Origin: Synanceia verrucosa | Lineage: Eukaryota > Chordata > Actinopteri > Perciformes > Synanceiidae | DNA: 64,000 nucleotides | Assembly: GCA_029721515.1 (NCBI GenBank) | Contig: CM056552.1 | Coordinates: 12,797,001 to 12,861,000 of the forward strand | Direction: 5' to 3' | In this document: one piece after another, positions 46,355 to 59,600 of the stretch | How the letters are laid out: every line of letters starts with the position of its first letter | Numbering within the stretch: the stretch's first letter is position 1 | Translations under genes and position numbers: made by a program | The notes under the pieces: model-generated | What the model was told of the DNA's origin: nothing | What the model saw: only the letters and a program-made list of their open reading frames with translations | Databases searched by the model: none

Positions 46355-49300
46355 AAACAGTTGACTCTTGTATAATTGTAATTTAAATAATGCCAGATAA
46401 ATAAAGAAAAAATATAATAAATATTTATTTATATTTATGCATGACTGGACCAAGAGTCTAATATCACAATTATTTAGGATGACTAGAAACCTGTCAGGAA
46501 GATATTTTAATTTAATTGTGTTGCAGGTTATTTATTTCCACTGCAGACTGACCTCGGTGCTGCAGGTGTGCAGGTCGGACGGACAGAAAGGGGTCTCGTC
46601 GAGACACTTCCTGTCTGTCACCAGATCTGCTGCTCGGTGACACCCTGTCTGCTGGAACACACAAACGCACAGGTCTATCAAATGAGGGTCCTGTTTCACC
46701 ACCAATACCACCATCACTTTAAACATGGGACCCACCGTCTCTCCGTGTCTTCAACGGCGTCGTTCTGCATGGGATGTGGGCTCCAAATGTCTCCTTGGTG
46801 ATGAAGCCATTTCCTGTTGGAGATGAGGAGCTGCTGGCGCTCCCATGATGCAACTGGGCAAGACAACTCAGCACTTTGGGACTGAGGGGAAAAAGAGGGA
46901 ATAGCCAATCAGACAAGATGAGTAGATGACAAGTAATCATTCAAACAGTTGACACACCCATTTAACACACACCATATTGACACAAATATACCTAACGCTC
47001 CTCAACCTAATTCCCTCTATTATATAATATCACAAATGACATCTTCACATTTTGTTTGGTCCAACCAAGTAATACCTAAAGACAGTTGGTTTCTAATAAT
47101 ATGAAACAGAGAAAACGGAATTATCCAGTCTGTTGTAATATTTGGGATAGCTGACCTGTTTCTACACACTGGAGAGGCCATCCTGGTTTTGTCTGAACTG
47201 TGAAGTTTAGTCTTCATCTCATTGATTTCTGCTTCTTTAAACTGCAGCTCAGACTGCAAAGACTGAACCTGAACACAAAGACATGTCATTGTCGTGTTAG
47301 TCTGTGGACTGTATGTACTGCAAATTTGTATATGTGTGTTTTTCAGATCCTCACCTTCCTGTTGAGCTCCTTCTCCCTGTCGCTCTGCTCTCTCTGTCTC
47401 TGGGTGTCCAGCAGGATCTGGTTCTGCCTCTGGGTCTCCTTTTCCTGCTGAGCTCCTTTCAGAGAGTCCCTCAGGACCCGAATCTCCCCACTCTTCAACA
47501 CAATCTCCTCCTCCACCTCCTTCAGCTGGTGATAAATACATTCACAGGGACATATTTGAAGCACACAGAAGTATAGTAGATCTCATCGAATGGGTTTATA
47601 GGGTAATACAGCTTAATAACTCTAAATATTCACCCCAAAAATTTTTCATTTGTAAACAAATGGACTTGCATTTATACAGTGACTTTTGAGTTTACTGACC
47701 GTTCAATGTGCTTTATACTACATGCTCATCAGGATCTAATCTAATCTAATCATTCACACACAGGTGGAAAGCCTTCAGCAGCATTTCAGGGTTCAGCATC
47801 TAGCAGACTGGAGGAGCTGCTGGACAGATGTTGGTAATAATGACCACGATCAACTGCGATAAAATCCCATATTGCCCTATCACTCGTGACACCCAAAAGC
47901 AGAACATGAGATTTATTTGACTTCATCAAAATGGTTCATATGTTTGTAGAGCAATATGAAAAAGGGGGACATTATAGTGTTTGTAAATATATACCAACAA
48001 ATAACGTGGAAAATAGAAACGCCAGTCTTTTGTACATTAAACTGTCTCTTTCCTTAGCAATTCATTACAAAGCTCATAGTTACTGGATGCAAATTTGCTG
48101 TATTTGCTGTAAAGCATTTGCACATGGAATAGTTCTTATCTTAAAGAGCTCTGCTTCTGCTCAACAAAATCATAGAAAACTAGACAACATATAAGCTATG
48201 ATGTATCTCATGTAGAAATTCAATATGAAATTCCCCATTATTGCTCTCAGTTGTGGTTATGTTCTTGTGTCCACTGTTGTTGATCCTCCAGTATGTTTTG
48301 CAACAGCTGCTTTTTCTGAACTTGCCCTGCTGCTCTTGTGTCTGTTGGATGTTTCTGAATCTCACCTTTCTCTTCAGCTCTGCATGCTGAGCCTCCAGCA
48401 GACTGTAGGAGTCTTCTCGGTTTGAACCAAACCCCTGTGGCCTGTTACCTGAATACATTTATAAAAAAAGAAAAAAAAAACTCTGCATAATGTGCATTTA
48501 CTGTGACAACACACAACAACCTATCACTTCTCGTTTGTCATTGTGATAACTTTGGAGAAAGTTACTCTCAGCTCGGACATTTCTTCTTTATCTTAGTACT
48601 CTGTTTGGATTTTAGTGAGTGTCACTGTTGCACCCCACTGGCTAGCTCACAGCCACCATTCTGCACTGCTTTCACATGGCAGTTACAGCTGAAGCATAGC
48701 ATCCATAGGTAATCAATATTGATTCTTATCGTAGTTTGTCCAGTTCAATGCTGCTAGCACCATGGCCTAGTTGAGAGCTGTGTGGGAGCACGCAGTAGAT
48801 ATGCACTGAGATATATTAAAATTTGCAACTTTTAAACTCAAATTGGTAAGATACAGAGGAATAAAACCTCCTTTAAAGACAAAAAGCCAAAACACTGTTC
48901 TTCGCTTAATGTTAGATGAGATGGATTTTACAGTCATGACTTATTTCAATGCTGCTTTAAACATTATACACATAAAATATGAAATCACCAGAAGGAAGTT
49001 AAAGGTCAACAATAATGTATTTAAACTTTCATTTAGAGATGAGTTCTCCTCTGAACTCACCAAGAGGCTCTCTGCTTTGTATCCCAGCATTCTCTCTATT
49101 GTTGCCACTGAAACCAAACATGTTTTTTCTGCTTTGACTGGTTGCAGCTGTGCTCACAGATTTGCTCTGCCCTGCAGACGGCAGCCATGTGGACCCATGT
49201 GCCAGCTCAATCGGTTTGGTTCCTGGTTTTGACCCAAGCCCAGGTCCAGCAGCCGAGGTGATGGCCTGGGAAGCAATGATGTCGATCTCATCCAAGTCGT

Positions 49301-49403
49301 CCTGGGTGAAGTCCTCGTCATCTCCAAACGGGTCATCAAAGTCCACTGCCGTCACTACATCCTGGTTAAGGCCTCGCAGGCGCTTGGTGGGGGGACAGGT
49401 CAT
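40332..49403 (-). CDS. atrip: ATR-interacting protein
   Basis: ATRIP is the obligate partner of the checkpoint kinase ATR and brings it to RPA-coated single-stranded DNA. Seventeen minus-strand exons join in frame: 49403-49061, 48448-48366, 47525-47355, 47268-47156, 46881-46736, 46651-46553, 46315-46210, 45464-45309, 44566-44314, 43963-43910, 43640-43468, 42682-42546, 42471-42380, 41630-41544, 41449-41371, 41283-41062, 40405-40332. The product is 795 aa (human 791). Near residues 23-47 lies the acidic RPA70-binding motif (DDPFGDDEDFTQDDLDEI, then DIIASQA). Exons 2-4 give the coiled coil (EEEIVLKSGEIRVLRDSL; QSLQSELQFKEAEINEMK). The helical C-terminal part follows (LGLLLQQPLSPSSLGLSHLL, FHRQWLDLRG) and ends EEICRSEGDDTDDMD. 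The start ATG lies before PTKRLRG, like the human PSKRARG. Tail-to-tail with trib3. Confidence 0.95.
47640..47835. repeat. Dispersed repeat fragment in ATRIP intron 2
   Basis: GACTTGCATTTATACAGTGA, GTGCTTTATACTACATGC and CATTCACACACAGGTGGAAA match a common fish repeat type. No coding content. Confidence 0.45.
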
Positions 49404-49715
49404 GCTGTGGCAAGTGAAGACAGAGGAGATGGGCAGGTTAACCTGCTACAAACACAATAGGTTTACGAAGCTGTTTTGGTATCATCAGGGTTCGTATTTA
49501 TCAAGCGTGTCAGAAGACAGTTCTAGATAGCCAAATCTTCAATGATGCAATGTCAAGAGATGCAGCTCCTAAACTGCATTACAACCCAAACTGTTACAGC
49601 ACAGGCAACAACTTGCACCGAAACGTTGTAGGATAAGATGATAAAGGTCTACCTCCACAACATTAAAAAAAACTAAAAGCCCTTTATAACATGATAAATT
49701 TAGCATGAACGTGCA

Positions 49716-49785
49716 ATCACCTCCCCAAGGAGGCGTCCAGGAGGCATCCTAACCAGATGCCCGAGCCACCTCATCTCATACATGT
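49716..49785. repeat. Short repeat relic upstream of ATRIP
   Basis: AGGAGGCGTCCAGGAGGCAT then CCTAACCAGATGCCCGAGCC is a piece of a very common fish interspersed sequence. Confidence 0.6.
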
Positions 49786-50591
49786 GGGAAAATATAAGTA
49801 AACGTTTCATTTTTAGGTTAACATGTGGGATATTTGCCTCACACTAATAACAAAAAACAGTATACATACATAAGATGATGGAGTGTCTATCTGTTTGTAA
49901 CCATGGATGAGATGTGCTACTAAGGCATCCTCCACACCCCTCTGGTCTTTATGAAATGCTCAAATCATATGAAAATTACTGACTCACAAACACGTCATGG
50001 CACCTCCACAGACGGTCTAAACTATATAGTCTGCTAACTTCCTACAGATACCTTTTTTTCAAGGGAGCTAATTTCAACAAAGCTCCTCAGTCCTACTTTA
50101 TGTCTACAATTAACTCCTAAGTATAATTTTCGGACTGTAGGTCCAGAGGTTTGTGTTGAAATGTGCAAAACTATTGACATTCGACTGTTAATTTCAAAGT
50201 ATGAAGTATAGAAAACATGTGCAATGGATAATCCATTAATTACACCAGCAGTTACTAGTTAACTCGATGGTAGGTGTCCAGCTCTCTGAGTTATCCGTCT
50301 TACCTAGTCTCCTTGTGTCGCTCCTGTTACCCGTTAGCGAAAAAGCTATTGACTCCAATGAGATATTAGCCTTCTATGCTAACGCAGCTCACTCCGTCAC
50401 ACTCACAGCAGTATATAACTGTCAGTTTGCACTTCATGAAAAAGACGTTAGAGATGTTCCTTCAAACGGCGTATAAGCATTAAAGTAAACGGTGAAACTG
50501 GCTAAAAGCTACGCAGCAACTATGCAGCTCGAAGCTACCGGATACAAGGTGCTGCTCGCTTGTTCCGCCCGCTCTGGTACCGCTGACACGC

Positions 50592-50640
50592 TGACCAATC
50601 AGAGCGCTGCTCCGATTGTCCGACCAATAACAGGCGGCCA
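50592..50640 (-). promoter_or_regulatory. Possible ATRIP promoter with CCAAT boxes
   Basis: Two CCAAT boxes (50595-50599, 50624-50628) and one inverted relative (GATTG) lie in a GC-richer island about 1.2 kb upstream of the ATRIP start. Closely spaced CCAAT boxes suit an NF-Y-driven cell-cycle gene. No non-coding first exon was identified. Confidence 0.35.
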
Positions 50641-50697
50641 TGCGCTGACCTAGATGCTGTACAGGTCCTCGTTTGTGACAAACTGCACTACACGCGC

Positions 50698-50700
<3 letters not shown>

Positions 50701-50732
<32 letters not shown>
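50701..50732. repeat. Poly(A) run of about 30
   Basis: A near-unbroken A tract could be the tail of an old retroposed sequence or simple slippage. No retroposed gene is seen next to it. Confidence 0.8.
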
Positions 50733-50734
<2 letters not shown>

Positions 50735-51475
50735 CTGGATGAGAATGACTCTCATTAAATGTGAGACAAGTAAAAGACTAGAATAGCAACTGATTTACTA
50801 AACATAGCAAGACAATCGGAGACAGATTTTCAAACATAGTGGAATGAATTTGCGTTGGTATTTTGATGCATAACAACAAACAATGCATTCTTTCCACAAC
50901 CTGTCACATACTGAAGCTTTGAGAGAGAACTTTCTGTCACTGGCTGCAGAAATCATATTTAATGTTGTGCTTTAAAAAAATCAGTTTGTTTCAGACAATA
51001 AAACATCGTAGTTATGTTCAGAAAAAACAACATGGTTAGTCTTAAAACTGCTACATTTGAACATCTCTAGGAAGGTTCTCGGTCATCCAGGTCAAGGTAA
51101 ATGAAAAGAGCAAACTCCAGAACTGAAGAAGCCTCTTGGATGAGAGGTGAAACTTCTTCAAAAATCTTCAAGCAAGTCCAGATGACTCTTTTTTGCTCTT
51201 TTGATTTACATTTGAAGAGTGTAAAATGACAGTTAACACTGTGAACACAAGACTGAACCAACAGCTGATTCTGATGTGAAAGTGAAACTTGATGCACAAG
51301 ATGCGAACAAGGTCTCCTGTCCAAGTCTCTGTCACTCTTTAAACTGCATCAGCACAGCACTTTCCCAAGTATTTAGTATGGACGTGGATGGGTTTACAGA
51401 GAAATAAATGGAGAGCCAGGGGTGCCTCATACCAACACTAAAGAGTGCCTTGTGTCCAGGGTCGTGACAAACCAT
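50733..51475. other. Intergenic, nothing recognised
   Basis: No supported exons, RNA genes or named repeats. Confidence 0.5.
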
Positions 51476-51479
51476 TGCT

Positions 51480-51690
51480 ATTTAACGCTATAGTCTGTAA
51501 TTCTGTTCAGAAACACTTTTTGTCATACTGGGGTGAAATTGTCCTTCCATCCTGAGAGCAGTCAATACATTATGTTTTCAGAAAAAGCAATGAAAAGAAT
51601 CAGACCTCTGTGGCAGCTGGGGCTGTAAAAACTCTGACCAATCAGCTGACATTCAATCCAAATGGAAAGAACCAATCAGGTGCCCCCCCG
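51480..51690. repeat. Dispersed repeat, second copy of the 39600 family
   Basis: It shares TTCAGAAACACTTTTTGTC, CCTTCCATCCTGAGAGCAGT and AAAGAATCAGACCTCTGTGG with the first copy and continues further (CTCTGACCAATCAGCTGACA). Confidence 0.75.
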
Positions 51691-52270
51691 CCAGAAATAT
51701 CCAGCACACTCCTCTGCAGAAATCCAGAGTTAGCAGGAAAAACTGTTCTGTAGGGAACAACGGCAGAGAAAATGCAGCCAAAAACACCACTTCCAGTGTT
51801 ACTTCTGATGGCTCACCCTGCTAAACAGACAAAGAGAAGAAAGAGGGAGGCAGAAAAGACTGAAAGACAAAACTCTGGATAAAGCTAAGAGGACAAACCA
51901 GAGAGAATATCGGTGGAGACACTGAGACATCTGAAGGGACTGAGAAGTGATGAAGAGGTTGCTTTCTTTTATTTATTTAGCTTCGGGAGGAGTTATTATT
52001 TTCATGAAATATGTACTGTTAGCCAACTTAGCTACTTTTATAGCGCATATTAGCCCAATGCTAATGTTAGCTTCTCTTTGGGTGTAAGCCGGTCGTGGGT
52101 GCCGCTTGTAATGAAGAGGTTATAGGATATAACATTTTGATCATATTGCACAACCATAGTCTTCACTGTCTGCATTATAAAGGTGACAAAATGACGTTGA
52201 TATATTGGCTTTGAACGGGACGTTTTACAACTGTGGTGATGTAGCATATCGGCTCTCCTCTGCCTGTTGA

Positions 52271-52927
52271 ATTCGGGGGCTGCGTTTATCAAGAAGCGTG
52301 TAAATCCACGACTAAATCTGAAGTACACGGAAAGTCCCTTTTCAGATGTATCAAACTGTGCTTTTACACAGATACACACAATACCCATTGATAAATCACA
52401 CCATAGTCCAGAAAAGCTTGGACATGAACACGCCTCATATCCCGCCCTCTACACGCCCAAACACAACCATATATGATCAATGCAAATTAACACGTGAATA
52501 TAAAGTAGCCATGTGTACTCTGGGATTAGTGGAGTGACTTCTTAGAAGAGGTGAAGCTGTTATAGCTGTAAAGGGTGGACCAACGTCATACTGAACCCTA
52601 TGGATTAGGAAAGGGATGTCACTTAAATTCATATGCGAATCAAGGCAGGTGAGTGAATACTTTAGGCAATATAGTGTATATCCATGCTCCTCCACTTGCT
52701 GATTGTAATTTACCAACTCTGCAGCTGCGTCTGCCAGTTCCCCCAGTCTCCACAAAGTATGTAAATTACCATGTAAACATTACGCCATGGTCAGATTGGT
52801 CGTAAATATACACGCTTTTTCCTGATTTGATAGATCCCAAACGCAGCGGAGAACAGCGCGTACACACAAAATAGGAAAAAAAGCGTGTAAAAAGGTGTGC
52901 ATCCACAACGATAAATGAGGCCCCTGC
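52271..52927. mobile_element. PIF/Harbinger-like non-autonomous element
   Basis: The left end GGGGGCTGCGTTTATCAAGA and the right end, which on the minus strand reads GGGGCCTCATTTATCGTTGT, are related inverted termini of the GGGGCCTCATTTATC type common in vertebrate Harbinger elements. The inside carries fragments of open frames on the minus strand (ADAAAELVNYNQQVEEHGYT) but no complete transposase or Myb-like gene. Confidence 0.55.
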
Positions 52928-52999
52928 TATCAAATGCTGAAGGTTGAGGGGGGCGTGGCTTTGGAAAGAGCACTGATGGGAGGGGGAGGAGGGGGGTGG

Positions 53000-53760
53000 A
53001 GCTTTCAAATCTTGCTAGCTCTGTTCCATCATTATATCAGTATTTTGATACTGTATAAATGCATTTACAAATGTGAGAATAAAACTATGAATAATATATC
53101 TCCTTAAAATGAGAGAGAACAATAGGCCTACTTTTGTATAAGAATGTAAAAAAGTTCACGATTTGAAGTACAGAGAACAATTAATCTTTATCAGTAAAGG
53201 GTAAAAATTACATGCTGTTGATTTAGAGAGCTACTTGCAGGTCTATTTCTTGGCCAGGTGCTGTACCTTCTTGGGAGTCTCCGCTGGTTGCCTGGCAACA
53301 TCACATTGATAAGAAAACTCCATAGCAACACAGTCACATACTACATGCCTACAATGTCCCATACAGTGGTTGGACTCTTCCCCCCATGATGATTCCCACA
53401 CATGCATTTTTAAAAAATGAAAGAAAATGAAATGCTCCCTCATAACATCTGTCATGTTGGTAATCTGAGGTTGGTAATTAGTGACACCAGATTTTATCCA
53501 CACATTATTACAAAGGCGGATGGATGTTAACATCAATCCCTGTATACATCCTCTCCACATGTAGAAGCTTCTTGTGGCTTCTCAGCAACAGCAAGTGTGC
53601 TTTCCATTTTTAGCTACAGACAGGTCTGTGTGTCGCAGCTGAGGCTTTACAGTGTGTGTGTAACACTGACACATGCTTACTCTTGCTCTATCCGCCTCCA
53701 TACTTCAGTCCAGAAATGGCAGCGACAGGCATCCAGATGCACCCATCATCATCATGAGCA
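53000..53760. other. Intergenic, nothing firm
   Basis: TTCTTGGCCAGGTGCTGTAC at about 53250 and TGGTTGCCTGGCAACA look like part of a common fish repeat. No gene is supported. Confidence 0.4.
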
Positions 53761-53764
53761 ACAA

Positions 53765-53803
53765 ACACACACACACACGCACACGCACACACACACACAC
53801 ACA

Positions 53804-53846
<43 letters not shown>
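53765..53846. repeat. (CA)n microsatellite
   Basis: An imperfect CA tract of about 80 bp. Confidence 0.95.
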
Positions 53847-53848
<2 letters not shown>

Positions 53849-53925
53849 ACATCTGCAGCACCACAGTATCACCAGTAATCTGCAGGTCTCCTCACAAATT
53901 CAGCTCGTCTTAAAAAGAGAATTCA

Positions 53926-54363
53926 TTGAATACGCATAGTGACACACACACATTTGGCAGGCAAGTTGGTTGCCATGACAACCAAACAGTCAAAGCAGGG
54001 TCATTGAATGAATCAGATCAAATGAAGCCTACGTTCATGCGTGCATACTGCAGAGCAGAGGAGCGACTGAAACAATATCATGTTTCTGATCCTGTCCATT
54101 GTAGATTTGAGACATTTCCTGTCCTGCAGTGTCTCCGCACTCAAACCGCTGCCTTGAGTGAAAGCTGTGTTCACAGTAAGATGGGCAGGATATCCAGGAT
54201 GCAGTACGATATTCAGACAGATTCTCAACCGGGAGCCGACAAGTTCAAGCATGGCAAGTTTAAGTTGAGAGTTCAATCTCCAGAGAACTTGAGAACGCAA
54301 TACTCTCAATTCACTATGTGCAAAGCCTCAGTCTTCATTGTTACTGTTGCTACACCTTGGTAA
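53926..54363 (+). other. Unrecognised 145-codon open frame
   Basis: This is the longest frame between ATRIP and the PDZRN-like gene that is not low in complexity. It starts with a His-rich MNTHSDTHTFG made by a CA-like tract and includes KPTFMRAYCRAEERLKQYHV. No family is recognised. There is no splice or promoter support, and the minus strand is open over much of the same stretch. Probably not a gene. Confidence 0.12.
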
Positions 54364-55970
54364 ATTAATATTAATATTAAAATAAAAAAAAAAATGTAAT
54401 CAGGGTGTTTTCTGTTTCACAGGCTAATTTTCTGAGCCCAACATGTTACTGTATGATTTCCATCAGATAAATGTAAAGGGGTACCTTCATGTCTGAAAGG
54501 GTCCGAATTTTTAACATGCTGCTGTTTATTTGATTTCCCTCTGGATTAATAAAGTATCTATCTGTCTTCCTCAGTAATGTGCTTGATTTGAGACAGCAAT
54601 AGACAAAAGCTACATTTCACTTCTGGCCAATGATTATGGATTTTATCTGCTAAAATGACAACTGTCACTAGAAGATTTTGTAGCCTTGAAAACTCTCTGA
54701 CTGACATTGTAATGTTTCCAGCTGATTCATTAAAACGAGAACCCTGGAAGAAGGTTTAAAATATTAACATGCGTCATATGAATGTCGAAAAATGCATAAA
54801 GGAAAAATGCATGAGCCCGCAGTTGACGCAGGACCTACACCAATATGTCATGTCAAAAAAAATAGTTGACATCTCAGACATTCTAGCATATTGGACAATA
54901 ACATGTATTTTACTGCAGCTCTTCTCATCAAAACAATTGGAGATTAAAATTACACATTTTTATTAGACTTATAGCTCATTCATGGGACTGAAACTGTATT
55001 TTTTTTTACCTGTTTTCCCTACAAACCATTGTGTGTTCGCTTAGTTCAAGGTTCTGTTCAAATGTTTTTTTTTTGTTATGGACAGAATGAAAAGAAATGA
55101 AAAGAAATTCACTGGTCCCCCCATAAGTCATTTTAAATTTTAATACTGTTTTAGATAAAACTAGTCATTTTAGTGATATCTTTGACAATCAGTCCCGTAT
55201 TCGTGAAAAGAAAAACATGTCATTTACTCTGTAGGGGAAGCACTTAATGAATAAATCCAGGGTTTTCTTCAGAAATATGAGCTAATATGGAGAGAAAAGT
55301 GAACTAGCTTATAAACTCAGATAAGATAAGATAGGAGATAAGGAGATAAGAATAGACAAGAGGCTAATGTTCCAGAACTTCCCATCACATTAACCACTAA
55401 CAGACCCTATCAAAGAACTGGGTGACATACTGTCGACCCTTCATTTCTTTCTCCTGTCTTTTTTTTTTAACTCCCTGACTTTTGAGGCATCTTGCGGTCT
55501 TGGTCTCCACTAGCTGTCTGTGAAAAGTTAGCGCTCTGCAGGCTATCTGTGAAATTGAAAAATATATTTTTAAAACAAATAAACCTAGTGTTACCAATAC
55601 TTTGTAAATAAAATATATGTGTGATTGTAAGTTTATTACTGTTATATTATTTTTTCAGTTTTATAATAGTCTCATAGGCCCTTAGAATCCATGCTGATAC
55701 GAATCTCGGTGGTTATACGGTAGTTTGGGACATTTTCTAGTACCTGCATATTGCATAGACTACACCACTGGTTTACACCAGCTCAAGAACAGTTTCTTAG
55801 TCCACACCTGAAACAGTGTGAGAGCACCCTCATATTAGGTCAGGTCTCATTGGATCTAGCTGTCCTTGGGTCTATTCCTGATCATATGCCTCTTTATTTG
55901 TTAATCAATTTGTGCAGACTGAAATTCTCCAGAATGCTGGATCTAATCTGAAGCAGAGGGCCTCTAGTAG
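54364..55970. other. Intergenic, nothing recognised
   Basis: AT-rich DNA without a supported feature. Confidence 0.5.
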
Positions 55971-55979
55971 ACATGAGGG

Positions 55980-55998
55980 ACTACATCTCCCAGCATGC
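55980..55998 (+). promoter_or_regulatory. ZNF143 (Staf)-type promoter motif
   Basis: ACTACATCTCCCAGCATGC matches the known vertebrate promoter motif ACTACAnnTCCCAGnATGC bound by ZNF143. It lies about 630 bp upstream of the PDZRN-like start codon in GC-richer DNA, so it may mark the promoter of that gene. Confidence 0.55.
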
Positions 55999-56611
55999 CT
56001 GCAGGAGCACCTACTGGAGGATCCTGGATGAGCTGCTAGAAGATGGATGGTCGGATGGTGCGTTTCCTCTGTTACTGTGTGTTATCGCTGCAATACGGGC
56101 TTCCTCCTGCACATGTCGAGGCTTCATGAGGAGTTTCAGTAAGGGAAGAAGACATCAGGGGGAGACCATTGCATCTGATTGGCTGATGACCCTCAGCAGG
56201 CCACCAATCAGACTCTATCCTCACTGTGTGACTTTGTGTGTTTCCCTCTCCGTCTCTGAATGCAGTGTCAGCCTGCGCATATTTTTATGTTTGCAGAGCA
56301 TGCATGCATGAGTGTATGTGTGTGTGCAGGATGCTAAAACCTGGAGCTGTGAAGGAGGGGGAGGGGCGAGGACTGGGTCGCTGAAGAAATAGATGAAATT
56401 AAGAAGACGGATATACAGAAGAAAAGAAAAAGAAGGGAGGAGGATAGTGAGGAGAAGGCAGATGCTGAGGAGAGAGTGATAGTGAAAGGCACGCTGAGGA
56501 AAGATCGACGGAGAGAGTGAGCAAGAGGAGGAGGAGACGATCTGCTGGAGGAAGCAGCAGCATCGTTGATTTTCACACGAACCAAGGCAGCCGTTCTCTG
56601 TTGCCGTGACG

Positions 56612-59600
56612 ATGGGTTGCTGGCTCTCTGGACCGTGGATGGGGGACCAAATGGTGAGTATCTAAAGATCTGCCTCAGTTTTCTAAACAAAGCTGTATGT
56701 GTTTCATGACTGTAAGAGGTTTGTGTGTTTAGATACAGATGAAAAATGGCATCATTTCATGATCTCACACTGCATGTGTGGATAATGAACCTAATTTATG
56801 TGTGAATAATATTTTTTGTGAATATCTAAAAAAAAAAAGTCATGCTGTGCACTAGAATGTGGTTTACATTCGTCATCTCCATCTGCTGGAGGCTTCGTGC
56901 TGGCGTACTCTGTATCCACACATGCACGCACATGCACACACACACACGCACACACACACAGGTGCCATTTTGTTCTTCTCAGCTCATGCTATATGTGTGC
57001 GAGAGTGTGTCTGCTTGAATGTAGTGGAGGATGACTCATGGTTGTGTGATGTGCTGGAGTTAACAATACTGTTCATGCGTTTAATACGGAGGCTGAAGTG
57101 TGTGTGTGCGTGTGTGTGTGTGTGTGTGTGAGTGAAGCAAGATGAGGCTGATGTTGCCTCAGAGGTGTTAACCCTTTAGTGGAAACATGGACATCGTGTT
57201 CACATTTATCACATTTGATTTAAATCACTCAAAATTCGACTGTTGGTCATATTGGAATAAATCCTCCATCTGTCTGCAGGCAGAGCTGCGTCTTGTGACC
57301 CAGTTGCATAATGTCAACGAATTCAGAGATTGCAGTGTGTAGTGTATTCACAATGTAAAAAAGACACTAGAAGTACAGTTAAAATGGCAGCATGCAGACA
57401 AAAATTTGGTTGTGGTATTGTTGACGCTGCTTTGCAACAATGCATGGAAGGGTTAAAGTACTCCACTAGTGATTCAGTCTGTCACTTCCATAAAGGTGTT
57501 GGGAGAAGATTTCAAAAATGAGTGGTGCAGCAGAGGCTGAGATGACTTGACTTTTATGGATCAATGTTTGGGTCAATCACTGGATCCTACATTTCCCATG
57601 ATTCCACTGGATAGTGTCTTGTGATTAGACCCTTTAAAACTCCACATCTCCAGTCTATGATGCAGGCTTTCTGTTGTGCATTTGTAGTCTTCAAGCCCAA
57701 GATAAGGGGACCCTGATGACATCACTATGACATCATCAGGGTTATTGGCAAAGCTGCTTCAGAGCCACAGAAGGCATTGTGCTTTAACAGGCTTGTAACA
57801 TGTGGAAAATAGGCAGATTATAGTTATTACATAGGTGGAATACAGTTAAACACCCCTCTCTCTGATGCAAATCAAATGAAATTTGAATGTTGCCATTAAT
57901 CCATCCTGCTCGTTGATTTATAACATGACCAACAGCTATATATATTGACTAATCTTAGTTAAAATCACTGCTAATGAAAGGCTAAACAATTTCTGCTGCA
58001 TGGTTCATTGAAAAGACTGAAAAGATAACTGTTGGCCATTTTGTCCAAATATTACTACAAAACTGTGGATAAAACTGTAGTCTTCTTGTTGTAGAATGCA
58101 CATATTATTGTGCAATATACTAGAATGTCCTCATGTCCTACAACTCTTTCTATGGACTATTGGTTGGATGTTTACCCTGTGTCACCGCTCATGTATTTTT
58201 CCTTCATGGTTCACATCATGTGACGCACGTTAATATTTTAGCCTCATTCCAGGGTTGTCATTTTAAATGAATCAGCTGGAAACATCAAAAAGACAGCTGG
58301 AGCTGAGTTTTCAATCTTGCTGATTTTTATATAAGTATTTAACTGATTAATGTGTAATGAGAACTGCAATGCTGAGGAGCTTTTAAGGCCCTTTCAGGTC
58401 CTAGTCTTGGTTTTATAACACATTTACTGTTTTGTTCAGTCTATCTGGTGAAGCCCGTGAACTATCTGAAAGCAAAAGAACTGGATGTTTCATGATGGAT
58501 CACTTTCCTTCTCTTTCTCTGTCTGCTTGTCTCAGGTGAGTGGGCGGAGTCTTGCACACCTGAGCCAGCGGGATGCTCTGCGGATCCTGGCGGCCAGTCA
58601 GCGGCCAATCACCATGCAGATTAAGGGTCAGAGGGGGTGTGGCACCGAGGCGGACAGGGGAATGTGGGAGACCCTTCCCCTCAACCTGCAGCATCTCAAC
58701 CTGCCCCTCCCACCGATGACGGGGCTCAATGTCTCCAGCCCCTCCTACCAGGACAGGTAAACATGAAGAAAGATGAGATTATGAGGATCTGTACATAGCT
58801 GCTTCAATAAAAGTTAATAAAAGTTACGGTTTCCTGTTTCATTGTACAGGGAAACACGTTTCCTTACTGTTCATATGATAATAAACACCTTCAATCTTGA
58901 ATCTTGTTTTAAAGGTATTGCCACTTCTGCGAATGAACCAGTAGAATGAAAAAAACAAACTGGCAGTTTGTTAACTGAGCATTAAGTTACCATGATAAAT
59001 ACAAATGATGGACAAAAGGATTATATTAGGGTCTGCACAAAATTTTAAAGGAAATAAATACCCGTACTCTTAATTCTGTGCTCTTGTCATCTGTCTCAGA
59101 CATTATTACAGCCACATGCCCCTGCCACAAGATCACTGTGAAGGAGGACGGTATAGCTACCTGTCTAGCTCCCCGCGGGACACTGTGGACAACGGCCACC
59201 AGGTGACACAATGAGTTCAAAATCTGCAAAAATCTCATTTCACTCCGATTGATTGACTGATTTTCTTTTGGTTTTGCATTATGCATTATGAATCCCGCAG
59301 GATCCAGAACTGACTGGTCGAAGACCAAAGGAACAGAACTGCCTGATGGGATGTTGCAATGCAAATCTTGAGGAACCTAATGGCTGCCACAGTCAGGTAT
59401 CTACAATGGTTCTGCATACCTTATAGCAGCTTATTGTTGACTTTCTGTGCTAATTAAGAGTTTCAGTAGTGATACCTTCATTATGCAACTTCAGTTGATT
59501 AAGTTTTCCCACCTAGAAAAAATACACAATATTGGTGCCTTTACTCTTTAACAAAATAAAAATAAATAGCTATTTATAGTGGTTTGGTGTGTTTATTTGT

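Noticed and set aside
54013..54363. Overlapping open frames on both strands, up to 145 codons
   Set aside because: No recognisable domain, no splice signals, and part is made by CA-like sequence.
26242..57872. Further TTGCATCA octamers as stress-response elements
   Set aside because: Scattered single copies in introns and intergenic DNA occur at about the rate expected for an AT-rich octamer; only those around trib3 have context.
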